Shown here: piece by piece, positions 16,504 through 24,618 of the stretch
Layout of the letters: every line of letters starts with the position of its first letter
Position numbering within the stretch: position 1 is the first letter of the stretch
NCBI GenBank assembly: GCA_964398215.1
Contig: CAYNNP010000034.1
Coordinates: forward strand, 1-39,180
Reading direction: 5' to 3'
DNA length: 39,180 nt
DNA from: CAYNNP01 sp964398215
GTDB lineage: Bacteria > Planctomycetota > Planctomycetia > Pirellulales > Pirellulaceae
Program-made: the position numbers and the translations under genes
Notes under the pieces: generated by a model
Told to the model about the DNA's origin: nothing
What the model saw: only the letters and a program-made list of their open reading frames with translations
Database searches by the model: none

Positions 16504-17283
16504 ATGGAAACTGATTTTTTGTTGGCCGAAGATCGAGGCGCCGTTCGCTTGCTAACGATCAATCGCCCCAAGCAATTGAATGCGTTGAATGTGGCGATCA
16601 TCGATTCGATCAATCAGCAAATCGATCTGCTGCAACAAGATGAATTCGTCCGTGCCGTTGTTATCAAAGGCGCTGGTGACCGTGCGTTTGCTGCTGGCGC
16701 TGACGTCTTGGAGCTGGAAAATTTGAGTCCAGAACAAGCGGCCGAGTTCAGCCGATATGGACAAACGGTCTTTGAGCGTTTGGAGTCATTGCCGGTGCCG
16801 GTGATCGCGGCCGTCAATGGATTTGCGCTTGGTGGTGGCTTGGAGCTGGCGCTTGCATGCGATTTCATTTACGCATCGGAGGAATCTGTATTGGGGTTGG
16901 TTGAATCCAATCTTGGCCTGATACCCGGCTACGCAGGAGTCAGTCGGCTGGTCGATCGAATCGGTGAAAGCCGCGCTCGAGAAGCTTTGTATATGGCACA
17001 AAAATTCTCCGCTCAGGAAAGTCTTTCTATTGGCTTGGTGAATCGAATATTCTCAAGCACGGAGTTGATTGACGAAGCAGTCGGCACAGCCCAGGCGATT
17101 GCAGACAAGAGCCGCGGGTGCATCAAACGACTCAAACGGCTGATCACTGAAATGCGAAGCAGTTCACCAGAAGCCTGCAAAGCGTTTCAGTACAGCGCGT
17201 TCGGATTGACGTTCGCCGACCAAGACGCACAAGAAGGCATCCAAGCCTTCAAAGAAAAGCGCAAGCCGAAGTACAACGCGTAG
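16504..17283 (+). CDS. enoyl-CoA hydratase
   Basis: Crotonase of 259 residues from ATG 16504. The frame is open from 16420, but that earlier part lies inside the dehydrogenase gene and does not resemble the family. It has LLTINRPKQLNALN, the oxyanion-hole segment DRAFAAGADV, GFALGGGLELALACDFI with the first catalytic Glu, and LVESNLGLIPGYAG with the second, so it looks like a fully active hydratase, unlike the crotonase at 5820-6623. The C-terminal LTFADQDAQEGIQAFKEKRKP is also typical. With the thiolase and dehydrogenase it makes the three post-dehydrogenation steps of short-chain beta-oxidation. Confidence 0.94.
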   Translation: METDFLLAEDRGAVRLLTINRPKQLNALNVAIIDSINQQIDLLQQDEFVRAVVIKGAGDRAFAAGADVLELENLSPEQAAEFSRYGQTVFERLESLPVPVIAAVNGFALGGGLELALACDFIYASEESVLGLVESNLGLIPGYAGVSRLVDRIGESRAREALYMAQKFSAQESLSIGLVNRIFSSTELIDEAVGTAQAIADKSRGCIKRLKRLITEMRSSSPEACKAFQYSAFGLTFADQDAQEGIQAFKEKRKPKYNA

Positions 17284-17333
17284 CGCGTACCCAGGTTGCG
17301 AAAGTCGCTGTGGTTTTTTATTACCCACCGTTC

Positions 17334-17398
17334 GTAGTACCGGCTTCAGCCGGAATAGGTTGCGGGGCAACTGACTGGATTCCGCCTGAAGGCGCTAC
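17334..17398. repeat. REP-like inverted pair of small palindromes
   Basis: Two short palindromes, CCGGCTTCAGCCGG and CGCCTGAAGGCG, lie in inverted orientation and are bordered by GTAGTAC on the left and GCTAC on the right. The outer arms are therefore also roughly complementary, so the whole can fold as two hairpins or one long one. This is the form of bacterial REP doublets. It lies in the 204-bp gap between convergent genes. I see no REP-associated transposase gene in the window. Confidence 0.6.
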
Positions 17399-17425
17399 AA
17401 ACAAAAACCCACAGCCTCTCCGGCC
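17399..17425 (-). repeat. dispersed intergenic repeat, copy 1
   Basis: Read on the minus strand this 27-base stretch begins GGCCGGAGAGGCTGTGGG and ends in a T-rich run. It matches 25944-25970 at 25 of 27 positions. It directly adjoins the REP-like pair at 17334-17398. Confidence 0.6.
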
Positions 17426-17487
17426 TAGACACAAAAGTTTGCTGGACACGGCCTGCGATTCTGAAGCGCCGAACTTGGCCGCTCGCG

Positions 17488-18927
17488 TTAATGAACCCGG
17501 CAGGTCGTGATTGATAACTCGGGCGTGACAGCGGCATCTGTATCGACTGTGATTTCTAACATCACATAATCGGAGTCATGGTTTTCAATCGAGATTGCCG
17601 TGACCTTGCCATCGTAGGATTTAGCGCTCGCCGCCGAACCATCATTCGCCTCGATCTTCACCCTTGATCCAACAAAGACTCCGTCTGCCAGCGCCAATGA
17701 AATGACACCTTCGACGATGACCGGTTGCGGCTCGTTGCGGATGCTAAGTAATCGCGTTCCGGACTGGACCACCGATTCACTTTTTGCCAAAGTGTTTGTG
17801 ATCATGCCAGCACATGGTGCTCGAATTTTCACAGAGGCGGGTGCCGTTTTTGATTCGTTGACCAGCCGCTTGATTCTTTGCAATTCTTGGTCGGTTTTAG
17901 AGATTTCGTCGACCAGTTGAATCTTGTGATTCAGCGTCTTGTCATCTAGAAGCTGCGTGCCCGAAGTCAGCGTTGTTAGTTGAAGATCTAGTCGCCGTTT
18001 GTGAGCTTCCAAGAGCGACGTTTCTGCGGTGGCAGCTGCCAGTTCGCTGGTCAAAGCATCCAGCTCTGTTTCCGACAACGATCCTTTGTCGATCAGCGGC
18101 TGAAGATGCGTAAGCTTTGCTTGTAGTCTTGCCTGTTCGGCATTCGCTTTTTTCAATTTGGCAACTGTAACGCTCAACAAAGATTCTAAATTCTCAGTTG
18201 CTTTCTCAATGACTTCATCATATTGGCGTAAGTTCAAGTCGTTGCGTTTTTGCTGGTCGGTCGCGAAACGCAATTGTTCTTTCAGATCCTGGGATTCAGT
18301 TTCAACGGGGACGACGATAGCAATGACTTGATCGGCGGCCACAGTATCACCAGCGGATGCCAAAAACTTCACATTGCCATTTGCGACGCAGGCAACTTCG
18401 GTTTCCAGTGCTTGGCGAAATCTCGGTCGCTGCACCGTAACGGCTGGCCGTTGTTCTGTGTGCGCAGCCCTGTTGGAAAGAACCAGCCAAGAGATCGCCG
18501 CCAAAACGATAGCTAATCCTGTCAGCGCAATGTACTTCGTCGCGCCGCGTTTTCTTGGTTTTGCGGAATCGGCTCGATTCGTGAAACCAACAGCGTCCAC
18601 CGAACGGGAACGCCACGGACGCAAAAGATTTGCGATCGCCACGTCATCGTTGTGCTGGCGGGAATCGCCACGGCACCGCAAATACTGTCCGTTGCAATCA
18701 ACCAATTGAAAGGCGAACTCAAGAACTTTTGATCCATTGTGGATCGTTGCTTGATGAGTGATTTTGTTGGATGAACCGTATCGTTGAGAGGCCTGCTGGT
18801 CGGGATCCAAGACCATGATGTCCGTACCATCGAAGGCCAAGATTAACAACTTTTGGTCGTTCCAAAAGATGAACGCTTGGTCGATCGCGTCGCCGCTTGC
18901 GTTAATCTGTGCCGGTTGAGAAGACAT
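17488..18927 (-). CDS. HlyD-type membrane-fusion (adaptor) protein with an unusual cytoplasmic N-terminal domain
   Basis: 479 residues. Residues 1-about 125 form a soluble, beta-rich, charged region that I do not recognise. A single membrane segment lies at about 132-151 (KYIALTGLAIVLAAISWLVL). The periplasmic part has a half-lipoyl segment (VACVANGNVKFLASAGDTVAADQVIAIV), a long coiled-coil hairpin (about 215-360), the second half-lipoyl segment (IRAPCAGMITNTLAKSESVVQSGTRLLSI) and a beta-barrel. This is the standard adaptor order. Adaptors link an inner-membrane transporter to a TolC channel; a TolC-like gene is divergently transcribed next door, but no transporter is nearby. The layout of cytoplasmic domain, one membrane pass and HlyD part recalls alginate protein Alg44, though no PilZ motif is visible. 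Start ATG 18927. Confidence 0.82.
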   Translation of the reverse strand: MSSQPAQINASGDAIDQAFIFWNDQKLLILAFDGTDIMVLDPDQQASQRYGSSNKITHQATIHNGSKVLEFAFQLVDCNGQYLRCRGDSRQHNDDVAIANLLRPWRSRSVDAVGFTNRADSAKPRKRGATKYIALTGLAIVLAAISWLVLSNRAAHTEQRPAVTVQRPRFRQALETEVACVANGNVKFLASAGDTVAADQVIAIVVPVETESQDLKEQLRFATDQQKRNDLNLRQYDEVIEKATENLESLLSVTVAKLKKANAEQARLQAKLTHLQPLIDKGSLSETELDALTSELAAATAETSLLEAHKRRLDLQLTTLTSGTQLLDDKTLNHKIQLVDEISKTDQELQRIKRLVNESKTAPASVKIRAPCAGMITNTLAKSESVVQSGTRLLSIRNEPQPVIVEGVISLALADGVFVGSRVKIEANDGSAASAKSYDGKVTAISIENHDSDYVMLEITVDTDAAVTPELSITTCRVH

Positions 18928-19178
18928 TTACAATTTGGTCCTGGATTTGGATTCGGTCTTCTATTCAACCGCAACTTCAGCGTACTGGCGATCGTCTGGG
19001 AATCAATGCCGAATTCCAGTCGATCGGACCGTGACGGTTATTCCTATTGTAGCACCCAAGCATTCAAAACCGCTCTGATCGGACCATTCGGCCGAACTGG
19101 AATAAGTCGGATTGGTTTTCGCGAGCGAAATCCATGGGGCAGTTTTACGAAGTTGTATGTGCAGTCTGAGGAAATTCC
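18928..19178. promoter_or_regulatory. divergent intergenic region between adaptor and TolC-like genes
   Basis: A 251-bp gap from which both genes are read outward, so it must hold at least two promoters. I see no convincing operator or box pair. GAGGAA immediately before 19179 is a strong ribosome binding site for the GTG start of the TolC-like gene. Confidence 0.35.
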
Positions 19179-20483
19179 GTGCTGGCAAAACGATCAATCA
19201 GTTCTTTGTTGGGTGCCGCCGCCGTATTGAGCGTTGGGTGCCATGCTCCGAAACGCCAAGACATGCGTGTTGCGTTTGCGTCCACGGTACCAGCCGTCCA
19301 GCAGCCAAGCATGGTCCGGCAAGCATCCTTTCAAAACACGAATCCTGGTTTTGCGGCGCCGCAGAATAGCCGGCCGCAAGACGAGATGCTGGTTCAGGCT
19401 TGGGGATCATTTCAAAATCCGCGACTCCGGACTTTGCAAGAAATGGCACTCGAAGGCGCGTCGACCCAAACAATCCGCAACCGCTTGGCGGAACTGGGCC
19501 TGCAAGCCAACGGTAGCTACGCTGATGTGCGACGACGCTTGCTACTTTCTCTGGCTGAGCGTTACGTAGAATTGCGTTTCCAGCAACAGTTTCTGGCGAA
19601 TATTCACTGGTCTGTCAAGCAACAGAAGAAGGCGATCCGCCTTGCTCAAATTCGCAATGAGATTGGAGACAATGATGTCGATCTGGAACCGATCAAGAAT
19701 CAAGTCGAGTTTTTAGAGAACAAGAAAAACCGCTATCAGCAACGCATCCTGGTTTCAGGAAATCAGCTGGGGATTTTGCTGGGACGCCAGCCCACGTCAG
19801 CCTTGATCGATGCGATTGGGGACCAGCCACAATTGCGTCTGCCAGAAATCGACAGCGGATTGCCTGCCTCGGTACTTCGTCGGCGATGTGATGTTCGGCA
19901 TGCCGAGTACAGCGTGCTGGAACAAGGCAACGCGATGGGCGTGCCCGAAACTCAAATGATGCCTTTCTTGGCGCTAAGTGGAAATATTCAGTCCGTCAAA
20001 CTTCAGCCACCGGTTCTTGATAGTGGTGATTTTGGATTCGACTTTGAATTCGGTGACGACGAATCGTTGGCAACATTGATTCCTGATGCCCCCAGCAATC
20101 CTCCGCCAGCTGGTTCACATCCATTCAAATTGGTTGTCCACCAGTATCAACAGGTTGTTTATTCAGCGGCCAATGAAGTTGAAAATTGGCTTTCGCAGTA
20201 CCTTCAACGACGCGAAGCTTCGGAAAAGTTACGCAAGGAACTCGAAATGCAACGGGCCAACTGTGAAAAAAACCTTGACGAATTAAACTACGATCGCGTC
20301 ACAGGAAACGAATTGGTGATTGGCCATATTTCATATCTGCAAATCGCAGAACGGCTCGCAGCAGCGAGACGCGAACAAGCAATTTCTGCTCTGCAGCTAT
20401 TCGAATCGGTTGGTGGCCAGTGCCATAGCGACCGATTCGGTTCGGCCGACTACTATACTTACGGAAACGGGCTCAGCGAGTGA
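19179..20483 (+). CDS. TolC-family outer-membrane efflux lipoprotein
   Basis: 434 residues starting with GTG at 19179, chosen because GAGGAA lies six bases upstream and the N-terminus is a clear lipoprotein signal: LLGAAAVLSVGC, with the lipid-modified Cys at 21. The body has long helical stretches (LLLSLAERYVELRFQQQFL, QVEFLENKKNRYQQRIL, QYQQVVYSAANEVENWLSQYL) and the marker LPASVLRRRCDVRHAEY, close to the LPxxLLRRRPDxRxAE motif of outer-membrane efflux proteins. It likely trimerises as a channel that works with the adaptor encoded divergently at 17488-18927. A stem-loop follows the gene. Confidence 0.87.
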   Translation: MLAKRSISSLLGAAAVLSVGCHAPKRQDMRVAFASTVPAVQQPSMVRQASFQNTNPGFAAPQNSRPQDEMLVQAWGSFQNPRLRTLQEMALEGASTQTIRNRLAELGLQANGSYADVRRRLLLSLAERYVELRFQQQFLANIHWSVKQQKKAIRLAQIRNEIGDNDVDLEPIKNQVEFLENKKNRYQQRILVSGNQLGILLGRQPTSALIDAIGDQPQLRLPEIDSGLPASVLRRRCDVRHAEYSVLEQGNAMGVPETQMMPFLALSGNIQSVKLQPPVLDSGDFGFDFEFGDDESLATLIPDAPSNPPPAGSHPFKLVVHQYQQVVYSAANEVENWLSQYLQRREASEKLRKELEMQRANCEKNLDELNYDRVTGNELVIGHISYLQIAERLAAARREQAISALQLFESVGGQCHSDRFGSADYYTYGNGLSE

Positions 20484-20511
20484 CGATGGCAAAGCGGCGT
20501 TGGCGAAAGCT

Positions 20512-20552
20512 AGGCCCAGCGTTTCGTTTGGTTGACGAAAAGGGCCTGTTTT
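20512..20552 (+). terminator. putative terminator of the TolC-like gene
   Basis: AGGCCC pairs with GGGCCT and, inside, TTTCGT pairs with ACGAAA around a TTGGTTG loop, followed by GTTTT. The T tract is short, so it is a modest intrinsic terminator 28 bases after the TolC-like stop codon. Confidence 0.5.
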
Positions 20553-20592
20553 CGAAATGACAACACCCTGCACTTGATCACGAGCAACAGCA

Positions 20593-21417
20593 TTGGCGCG
20601 CATCACATTCAAGATCAGCGACGAGGATCGAAAGCGCAAAGAGCTTGCCCCGAAAACAATTCGCAGCGCTGTGAATCAATTCCGAAAGCAAGGCACATTG
20701 CTCGTGCAGAACTTGTTTTCCAAGTCGTTGATTCAACGATTACGCAAAGCCTACATTGAAAACTACTGCGACCTTCCAATGTCCGAATTGGATCGACGGT
20801 TCGCATGTGTTGGCCACAATCGCTACATGATCAACGTCGATCTTGAGCCACCATTTTTGTCGCCGTCACTCTACGCGAATCCAATCTTGGATAGCCTGTT
20901 GAACGAGTGGCTTGGTAGTGAATACGTGATTTCCAGCTTTGGTTCGGTCGTCGCATTCGCTGGATCTGCTGACCAATCAATCCATGTGGACTATCCACCG
21001 CTCTTTGATTCAGCGGAGGTATGCAACGCGTTGCCGCCGTATGCCATTTCGGTCGTGCTGCCACTGATTGACTTGGATGACAAAACCGGCGCGACTGCGG
21101 TCTGGCCACAATCTCACACCGACCCATCAAGCCGCGACAAGTTAGCAGGTCTGGTCAATGGAACAGATCAGTCCAAACCACAGATCCCATACGGCAAGCA
21201 AGGTGATGCGTTGTTGATGGACATGCGGTTGATCCATACGGGCACCGCAAACGCAAGCGACGATGCGCGCCCGCTGGTGTACATTGTGTACGCCCGGCCG
21301 TGGTTCAATGAGCAAGCGAATTTTGGTGAACAGCCAGCGATACGGATTAGTCACCGGTACCTGCAGAAGGTACCGACGCGATATCGCAAGTTGTTTTCAG
21401 CGGCGAAGCCCGAGTAG
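20593..21417 (+). CDS. phytanoyl-CoA dioxygenase (PhyH)-like Fe(II)/2-oxoglutarate oxygenase
   Basis: 274 residues. Double-stranded beta-helix oxygenase: the metal-binding HxD is in SIHVDYPP, the distal His in LIHTGTANASDDARPL, and the Arg that binds 2-oxoglutarate follows in the same segment. The N-terminal helix TLLVQNLFSKSLIQRLRKAY and the PhyH-like VLPLIDLDDKTGATAVWPQSH (cap of the substrate pocket) support the family. Substrate unknown; relatives hydroxylate lipids, ectoine, amino acids and antibiotics. The start is TTG at 20593 with no clear ribosome binding site, and a GTG at 20671 is an alternative; the intervening residues look coding. It follows the TolC-like gene but behind a putative terminator, so it may be its own unit. 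Confidence 0.75.
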   Translation: MARITFKISDEDRKRKELAPKTIRSAVNQFRKQGTLLVQNLFSKSLIQRLRKAYIENYCDLPMSELDRRFACVGHNRYMINVDLEPPFLSPSLYANPILDSLLNEWLGSEYVISSFGSVVAFAGSADQSIHVDYPPLFDSAEVCNALPPYAISVVLPLIDLDDKTGATAVWPQSHTDPSSRDKLAGLVNGTDQSKPQIPYGKQGDALLMDMRLIHTGTANASDDARPLVYIVYARPWFNEQANFGEQPAIRISHRYLQKVPTRYRKLFSAAKPE

Positions 21418-21510
21418 GCTTGAACGGCACAACAATGCGCACAAAGCCCAAGAACGCCCGCTCACGCTGAAGGTGGCGCGGCGCTGGAAACTCTGAATCC
21501 GCTGGAGAGC

Positions 21511-22143
21511 TTAGACTAGGTTTTTGCGAACGGCCCAAACGGCTGCTTGCGTCCGATCTGAAACGCCAATCTTTCGCAAGATATGCTGGACGTGTTCTTT
21601 GACCGTTTCGTAGCTGATCTCCAACATCTTTGCGATTTCTTTGTTGGTAAGACCTTGAGCCATTTGCCGAAGCACTTCACTCTCGCGCTGCGTTAGCGGC
21701 ACTTCGATGTCTTGTCCAAGCCTTGGTGTTGCCAAAGCGCCTGTGACTCGTCGAAGTTCAGCACGAGTCCATGCCGATTCGCCTTTTGCTGCCATTTCGA
21801 GCGCTTCGACAAGGCGTTCGCGAGGAGCAGACTTGAGCACAAATCCTGCAGCACCCAAAGCAACAGCTCGGGCGATGTAGGTTGGATTGTCGTATGCTGA
21901 ATACAAAACGATTGGCAGGTCTGGATAATCCAGCTTCAATCGTCCCAGCGTGTTCAGCCCATCGCCACCCTGCATGCGAATGTCCAGCAGGACAACATCG
22001 GGGGTAGATGATTCAACGCTCACAAGTGTCTCAGCAGCAGAAGTCGCTTCGGCTGCTACACTCAGATTCGTTCCTTCAAGTAAGTATTTGAGTCCTACGC
22101 GGACGACTTCGTGATCGTCAACAATCAATAGTTTTCCGGTCAT
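21511..22143 (-). CDS. NarL/LuxR-type response regulator
   Basis: 210 residues. Receiver domain with the acidic pair DD (9-10), phospho-acceptor Asp54 in VVLLDIRMQGGDG, and the conserved Lys in FVLKSAPRE. The C-terminal LuxR helix-turn-helix is LTQRESEVLRQMAQGLTNKEIAKMLEISYETVKEHVQHIL. Start ATG 22143 with AAGGAA upstream. No sensor kinase lies in the window, so it is an orphan here and its signal and targets are unknown. It is convergent with the dioxygenase gene. Confidence 0.94.
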   Translation of the reverse strand: MTGKLLIVDDHEVVRVGLKYLLEGTNLSVAAEATSAAETLVSVESSTPDVVLLDIRMQGGDGLNTLGRLKLDYPDLPIVLYSAYDNPTYIARAVALGAAGFVLKSAPRERLVEALEMAAKGESAWTRAELRRVTGALATPRLGQDIEVPLTQRESEVLRQMAQGLTNKEIAKMLEISYETVKEHVQHILRKIGVSDRTQAAVWAVRKNLV

Positions 22144-22576
22144 TCAATTTCCTTCGAAAAGTAGCCCTGCCACCATTCGGCTGAATACTGAGGGCGGGGT
22201 CCATTCCCCTCTCTATTAAACCGCAGTGTGCTCCTGCGTTTTAAAAATATTCCCGACGGTGAAAAATATGTCGATATCCAACACTTCCTGATATAGAAGT
22301 AAGCGACATCCCCCTTGATTGCCCGTACCTACAATACCTCTATTTGGGGAACCGCGCTGAGCTTATTCAGGAAAAAGACCCCAATTTCCAAGAATTCTGG
22401 ATATTTGGTGTCCGTTATTCAGGATATTGTTTTTCGCGGCCGCCAGCCGCCGTTGATGGGGGGGCATTAAACCCGAATGCCATAAATCGTTTACCAATCT
22501 CGACTTGTCACCTTTCAGATGCTTTACTCCGTGCTGACTGTGGTTTTTCCTTTTTGATCTTAATATTTGGCGATTC
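22144..22576. other. 433-bp intergenic region with short direct repeats
   Basis: This gap separates the divergent response regulator and DHH genes. It is AT-rich in its first half. Three related direct repeats of the form ATTC(A/T)GGA occur at 22363-22373, 22393-22405 and 22415-22428, and a hairpin GGCATT/AATGCC at 22463-22481. These could be regulatory, for example sites for the adjacent response regulator. I see no credible gene; an open frame from 22344 lacks a start context and family features. Confidence 0.35.
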
Positions 22577-23530
22577 ATGACTCATTTTGATGTGTTCAAC
22601 GGTGACGCTGACGGCATTTGCGCCCTTCACCAACTCCGGTTGGCAGCCCCCCGATCAAGCGTGCTGGTTACCGGTGTCAAACGCGACATCAACTTGCTAA
22701 ATCGTGTCCAGCCAGCGGCGGGCGATTCCGTGACAGTCCTTGATATTTCGCTTGATAAGAATCGCGACGACTTGCAGCGGATCCTTCAGCAAAACGTACC
22801 CGTTGACTACTTCGACCACCATTTTGCTGGCGAGATCCCAGACTCCGAGCACTTGGCGGCGAATATTGATACTGCTGGCGATGTATGCACGGGGCTGTTG
22901 GTGAACCGCTTTTTGAAGGGGCAATTTTTACCGTGGGCGATCACCGCACTGTTTGGGGACAATCTGCATGATGCGGCTCGTGAAGCTGCCAGCGATTTAG
23001 CGTGGTCGGAATCACAGTTTCAGCAAATTGAAAAGCTCGGAACGTTGCTAAATTACAATGGCTATGGCAGCACGGTTGATGACCTGCACTTTTCGCCCGA
23101 CGATCTGTACAAGAAGGTTCAACCCTATGCAGACCCATTTGAGTTTCTAAAGGATGAGGCGTTCGGAAAACTAAGCGACGGGTTCGACAATGACATGAGT
23201 CGCGCCAAGTCAATTGAGCCGCATTTGGTCTCCGAGCCCTGTGCGGTATTTGTGTTCCCACAAGAATCGTTTTCGCGGCGCGTCAGTGGCGTGTACAGCA
23301 ACTTGCTGGCAAGAGAGAATCCAGATCGAGCTCATGCCTTGGCAAGTCTTCTGCCTTCGGGCGATTATTTAGTTAGCGTCAGAGCGCCTTTGTCGACGAA
23401 AGCTGGTGCGGATGATTTGTGCCGCCAGTTTCCTTCGGGTGGTGGCCGAAAGGCTGCGGCGGGAATCAATCAACTGCCGGCTGACCAGTTAAGCAAATTC
23501 TGCGATGCGATGCAGGTACAATTCCAGTGA
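22577..23530 (+). CDS. DHH-family phosphoesterase
   Basis: 317 residues. The metal-binding motifs of the DHH superfamily are in order: FNGDADGICA (DxD at 10-12), SVTVLDISLD, and FDHHFAGEIP (Asp80-His81-His82). A DHHA1-type C-terminal motif GGGRKAAAGI is near 290-299 and would bind the substrate phosphate. Relatives include RecJ exonuclease, nano-RNases and cyclic-dinucleotide phosphodiesterases. Lacking the RecJ OB domain, this short protein is more like the latter, but the substrate cannot be told. Start ATG 22577 (FDVFNGDADG at the very N-terminus is usual). No strong ribosome binding site is seen. Confidence 0.85.
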   Translation: MTHFDVFNGDADGICALHQLRLAAPRSSVLVTGVKRDINLLNRVQPAAGDSVTVLDISLDKNRDDLQRILQQNVPVDYFDHHFAGEIPDSEHLAANIDTAGDVCTGLLVNRFLKGQFLPWAITALFGDNLHDAAREAASDLAWSESQFQQIEKLGTLLNYNGYGSTVDDLHFSPDDLYKKVQPYADPFEFLKDEAFGKLSDGFDNDMSRAKSIEPHLVSEPCAVFVFPQESFSRRVSGVYSNLLARENPDRAHALASLLPSGDYLVSVRAPLSTKAGADDLCRQFPSGGGRKAAAGINQLPADQLSKFCDAMQVQFQ

Positions 23531-23644
23531 ATCAAGCGAATCCGTTTTGCCATTCAACAATCCGGCAAACCAAGAAACGGAACAAAACGCTTTTTATAGT
23601 GTTCAATCAACATCAACCCTTTTCTGACCCTGGAGCCAAACACA

Positions 23645-24427
23645 ATGCGTTTTCTAAGCCGTTTCCTGCTTCTTGCAGCAGTATTTTCGTTTAGCGTGGC
23701 GACCGAATCGTTCGCGCAGCAACCCGATGATGGTCCCGGCGGAGGTCGCCGACCACAAGGTCAAGATGGAGGGCGCGGTGGCCCAGGTGGCGGCGGTCCA
23801 GGAGGCGCTGGTCAACGAGGTGGCGGCGGCCCAGGTGGCGGACAACGCGGCGGTGGCGGTGGTGGCCAGCGAGGCGGCGGCGGTCAACGTGGTGGCGGCG
23901 GCCAGCGAGGCGGCAGCACTGAAATGATGATGCGAATGCCTGTACTTGCGGCACTTGACGCCAACAGCGACGGAAAAATCTCTGCAGCAGAGATCAAGAA
24001 TGCGGCTGTGGCTTTGGCCAAGCTGGACAAGAATGGCGATGGCGACATCACACTTGAAGAAATGGCCCCTGATTTTGGTGGCGGCGGTGGCCAGCGAGGC
24101 GGTCCTGGTAGCGGCGGTCCTGGCGGCGGCGGACAGCGAGGTGGCTCTGGTGGCGGTGGCGGCCAGCGAGGCGGCGGCCCCGGTGGTGGCGATATGGCAA
24201 GCCGGCTGATGCAAATGGATAAAGATGGTGATGGGAAACTGTCAAAAGAAGAAGTTCCAGAGCGAATCTTCTCTCGCCTGGATGCTGACAAAGATGGCTT
24301 TGTAACCAAAGAAGAAATCAACGCGTTTGGTCAACGCGGTGGTCCACAAGGACAAGGCGGCCGACGTGGCGGTGGCCAAGAGGGCCGACAAGGCGGTGAA
24401 CGACCTCAACGCCCCTCTATTGAATAA
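23645..24427 (+). CDS. secreted Gly-rich EF-hand protein
   Basis: 260 residues. The signal peptide (LSRFLLLAAVFSFSVATESFA) is likely cut after Ala24. Four EF-hand loops with canonical Asp/Asn ligands are seen at about 105-116 (DANSDGKISAAE), 128-139 (DKNGDGDITLEE), 192-203 (DKDGDGKLSKEE) and 213-224 (DADKDGFVTKEE), arranged as two pairs. They are embedded in low-complexity Gly/Gln/Arg repeats (GGGGQRGG units) before the first pair, between the pairs and after the second. Calcium-binding and extracytoplasmic; the repeats are flexible and positively charged, perhaps for contact with polysaccharide or nucleic acid (inference). GGAG lies ten bases before the ATG. A strong terminator follows. Confidence 0.87.
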   Translation: MRFLSRFLLLAAVFSFSVATESFAQQPDDGPGGGRRPQGQDGGRGGPGGGGPGGAGQRGGGGPGGGQRGGGGGGQRGGGGQRGGGGQRGGSTEMMMRMPVLAALDANSDGKISAAEIKNAAVALAKLDKNGDGDITLEEMAPDFGGGGGQRGGPGSGGPGGGGQRGGSGGGGGQRGGGPGGGDMASRLMQMDKDGDGKLSKEEVPERIFSRLDADKDGFVTKEEINAFGQRGGPQGQGGRRGGGQEGRQGGERPQRPSIE

Positions 24428-24460
24428 CTGATTACACGTTTTCAAATATCGTGAAACTCA

Positions 24461-24493
24461 ACGGGTGTCCATTTGGGCACCCGTTCTCTTTTT
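24461..24493 (+). terminator. intrinsic terminator after the EF-hand gene
   Basis: ACGGGTGTCC and GGGCACCCGT pair over ten positions with one G-T wobble around an ATTT loop, followed by TCTCTTTTT. It lies 34 bases past the EF-hand stop codon. Confidence 0.85.
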
Positions 24494-24618
24494 CAGGACC
24501 TTTGCGATCTGATTCAGCGTCCATTGATCCCAAAGGCATTCTAAGACTATTACACTATCTATCGACGGCAATTCGTCGGTGACCAGTCATACTCGCTTGG
24601 CAAGCTCGGGTAGCTCTT

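Noticed and set aside
17284..17487. A CRISPR-like or attachment-site reading of the short repeats.
   Set aside because: Only two small palindromes in inverted orientation are present, with no regular spacers and no cas or integrase gene.
22344..22580. A 78-codon open frame upstream of the DHH gene.
   Set aside because: No ribosome binding site, biased composition, and it runs over the start of the DHH gene.
23654..24321. Long open frames on the minus strand and in other plus frames of the Gly-rich EF-hand gene.
   Set aside because: They are shadows of GGN/CAG-rich codons and consist of low-complexity Pro, Ala or His runs. The plus frame has a signal peptide, EF-hands, a ribosome binding site and a terminator.
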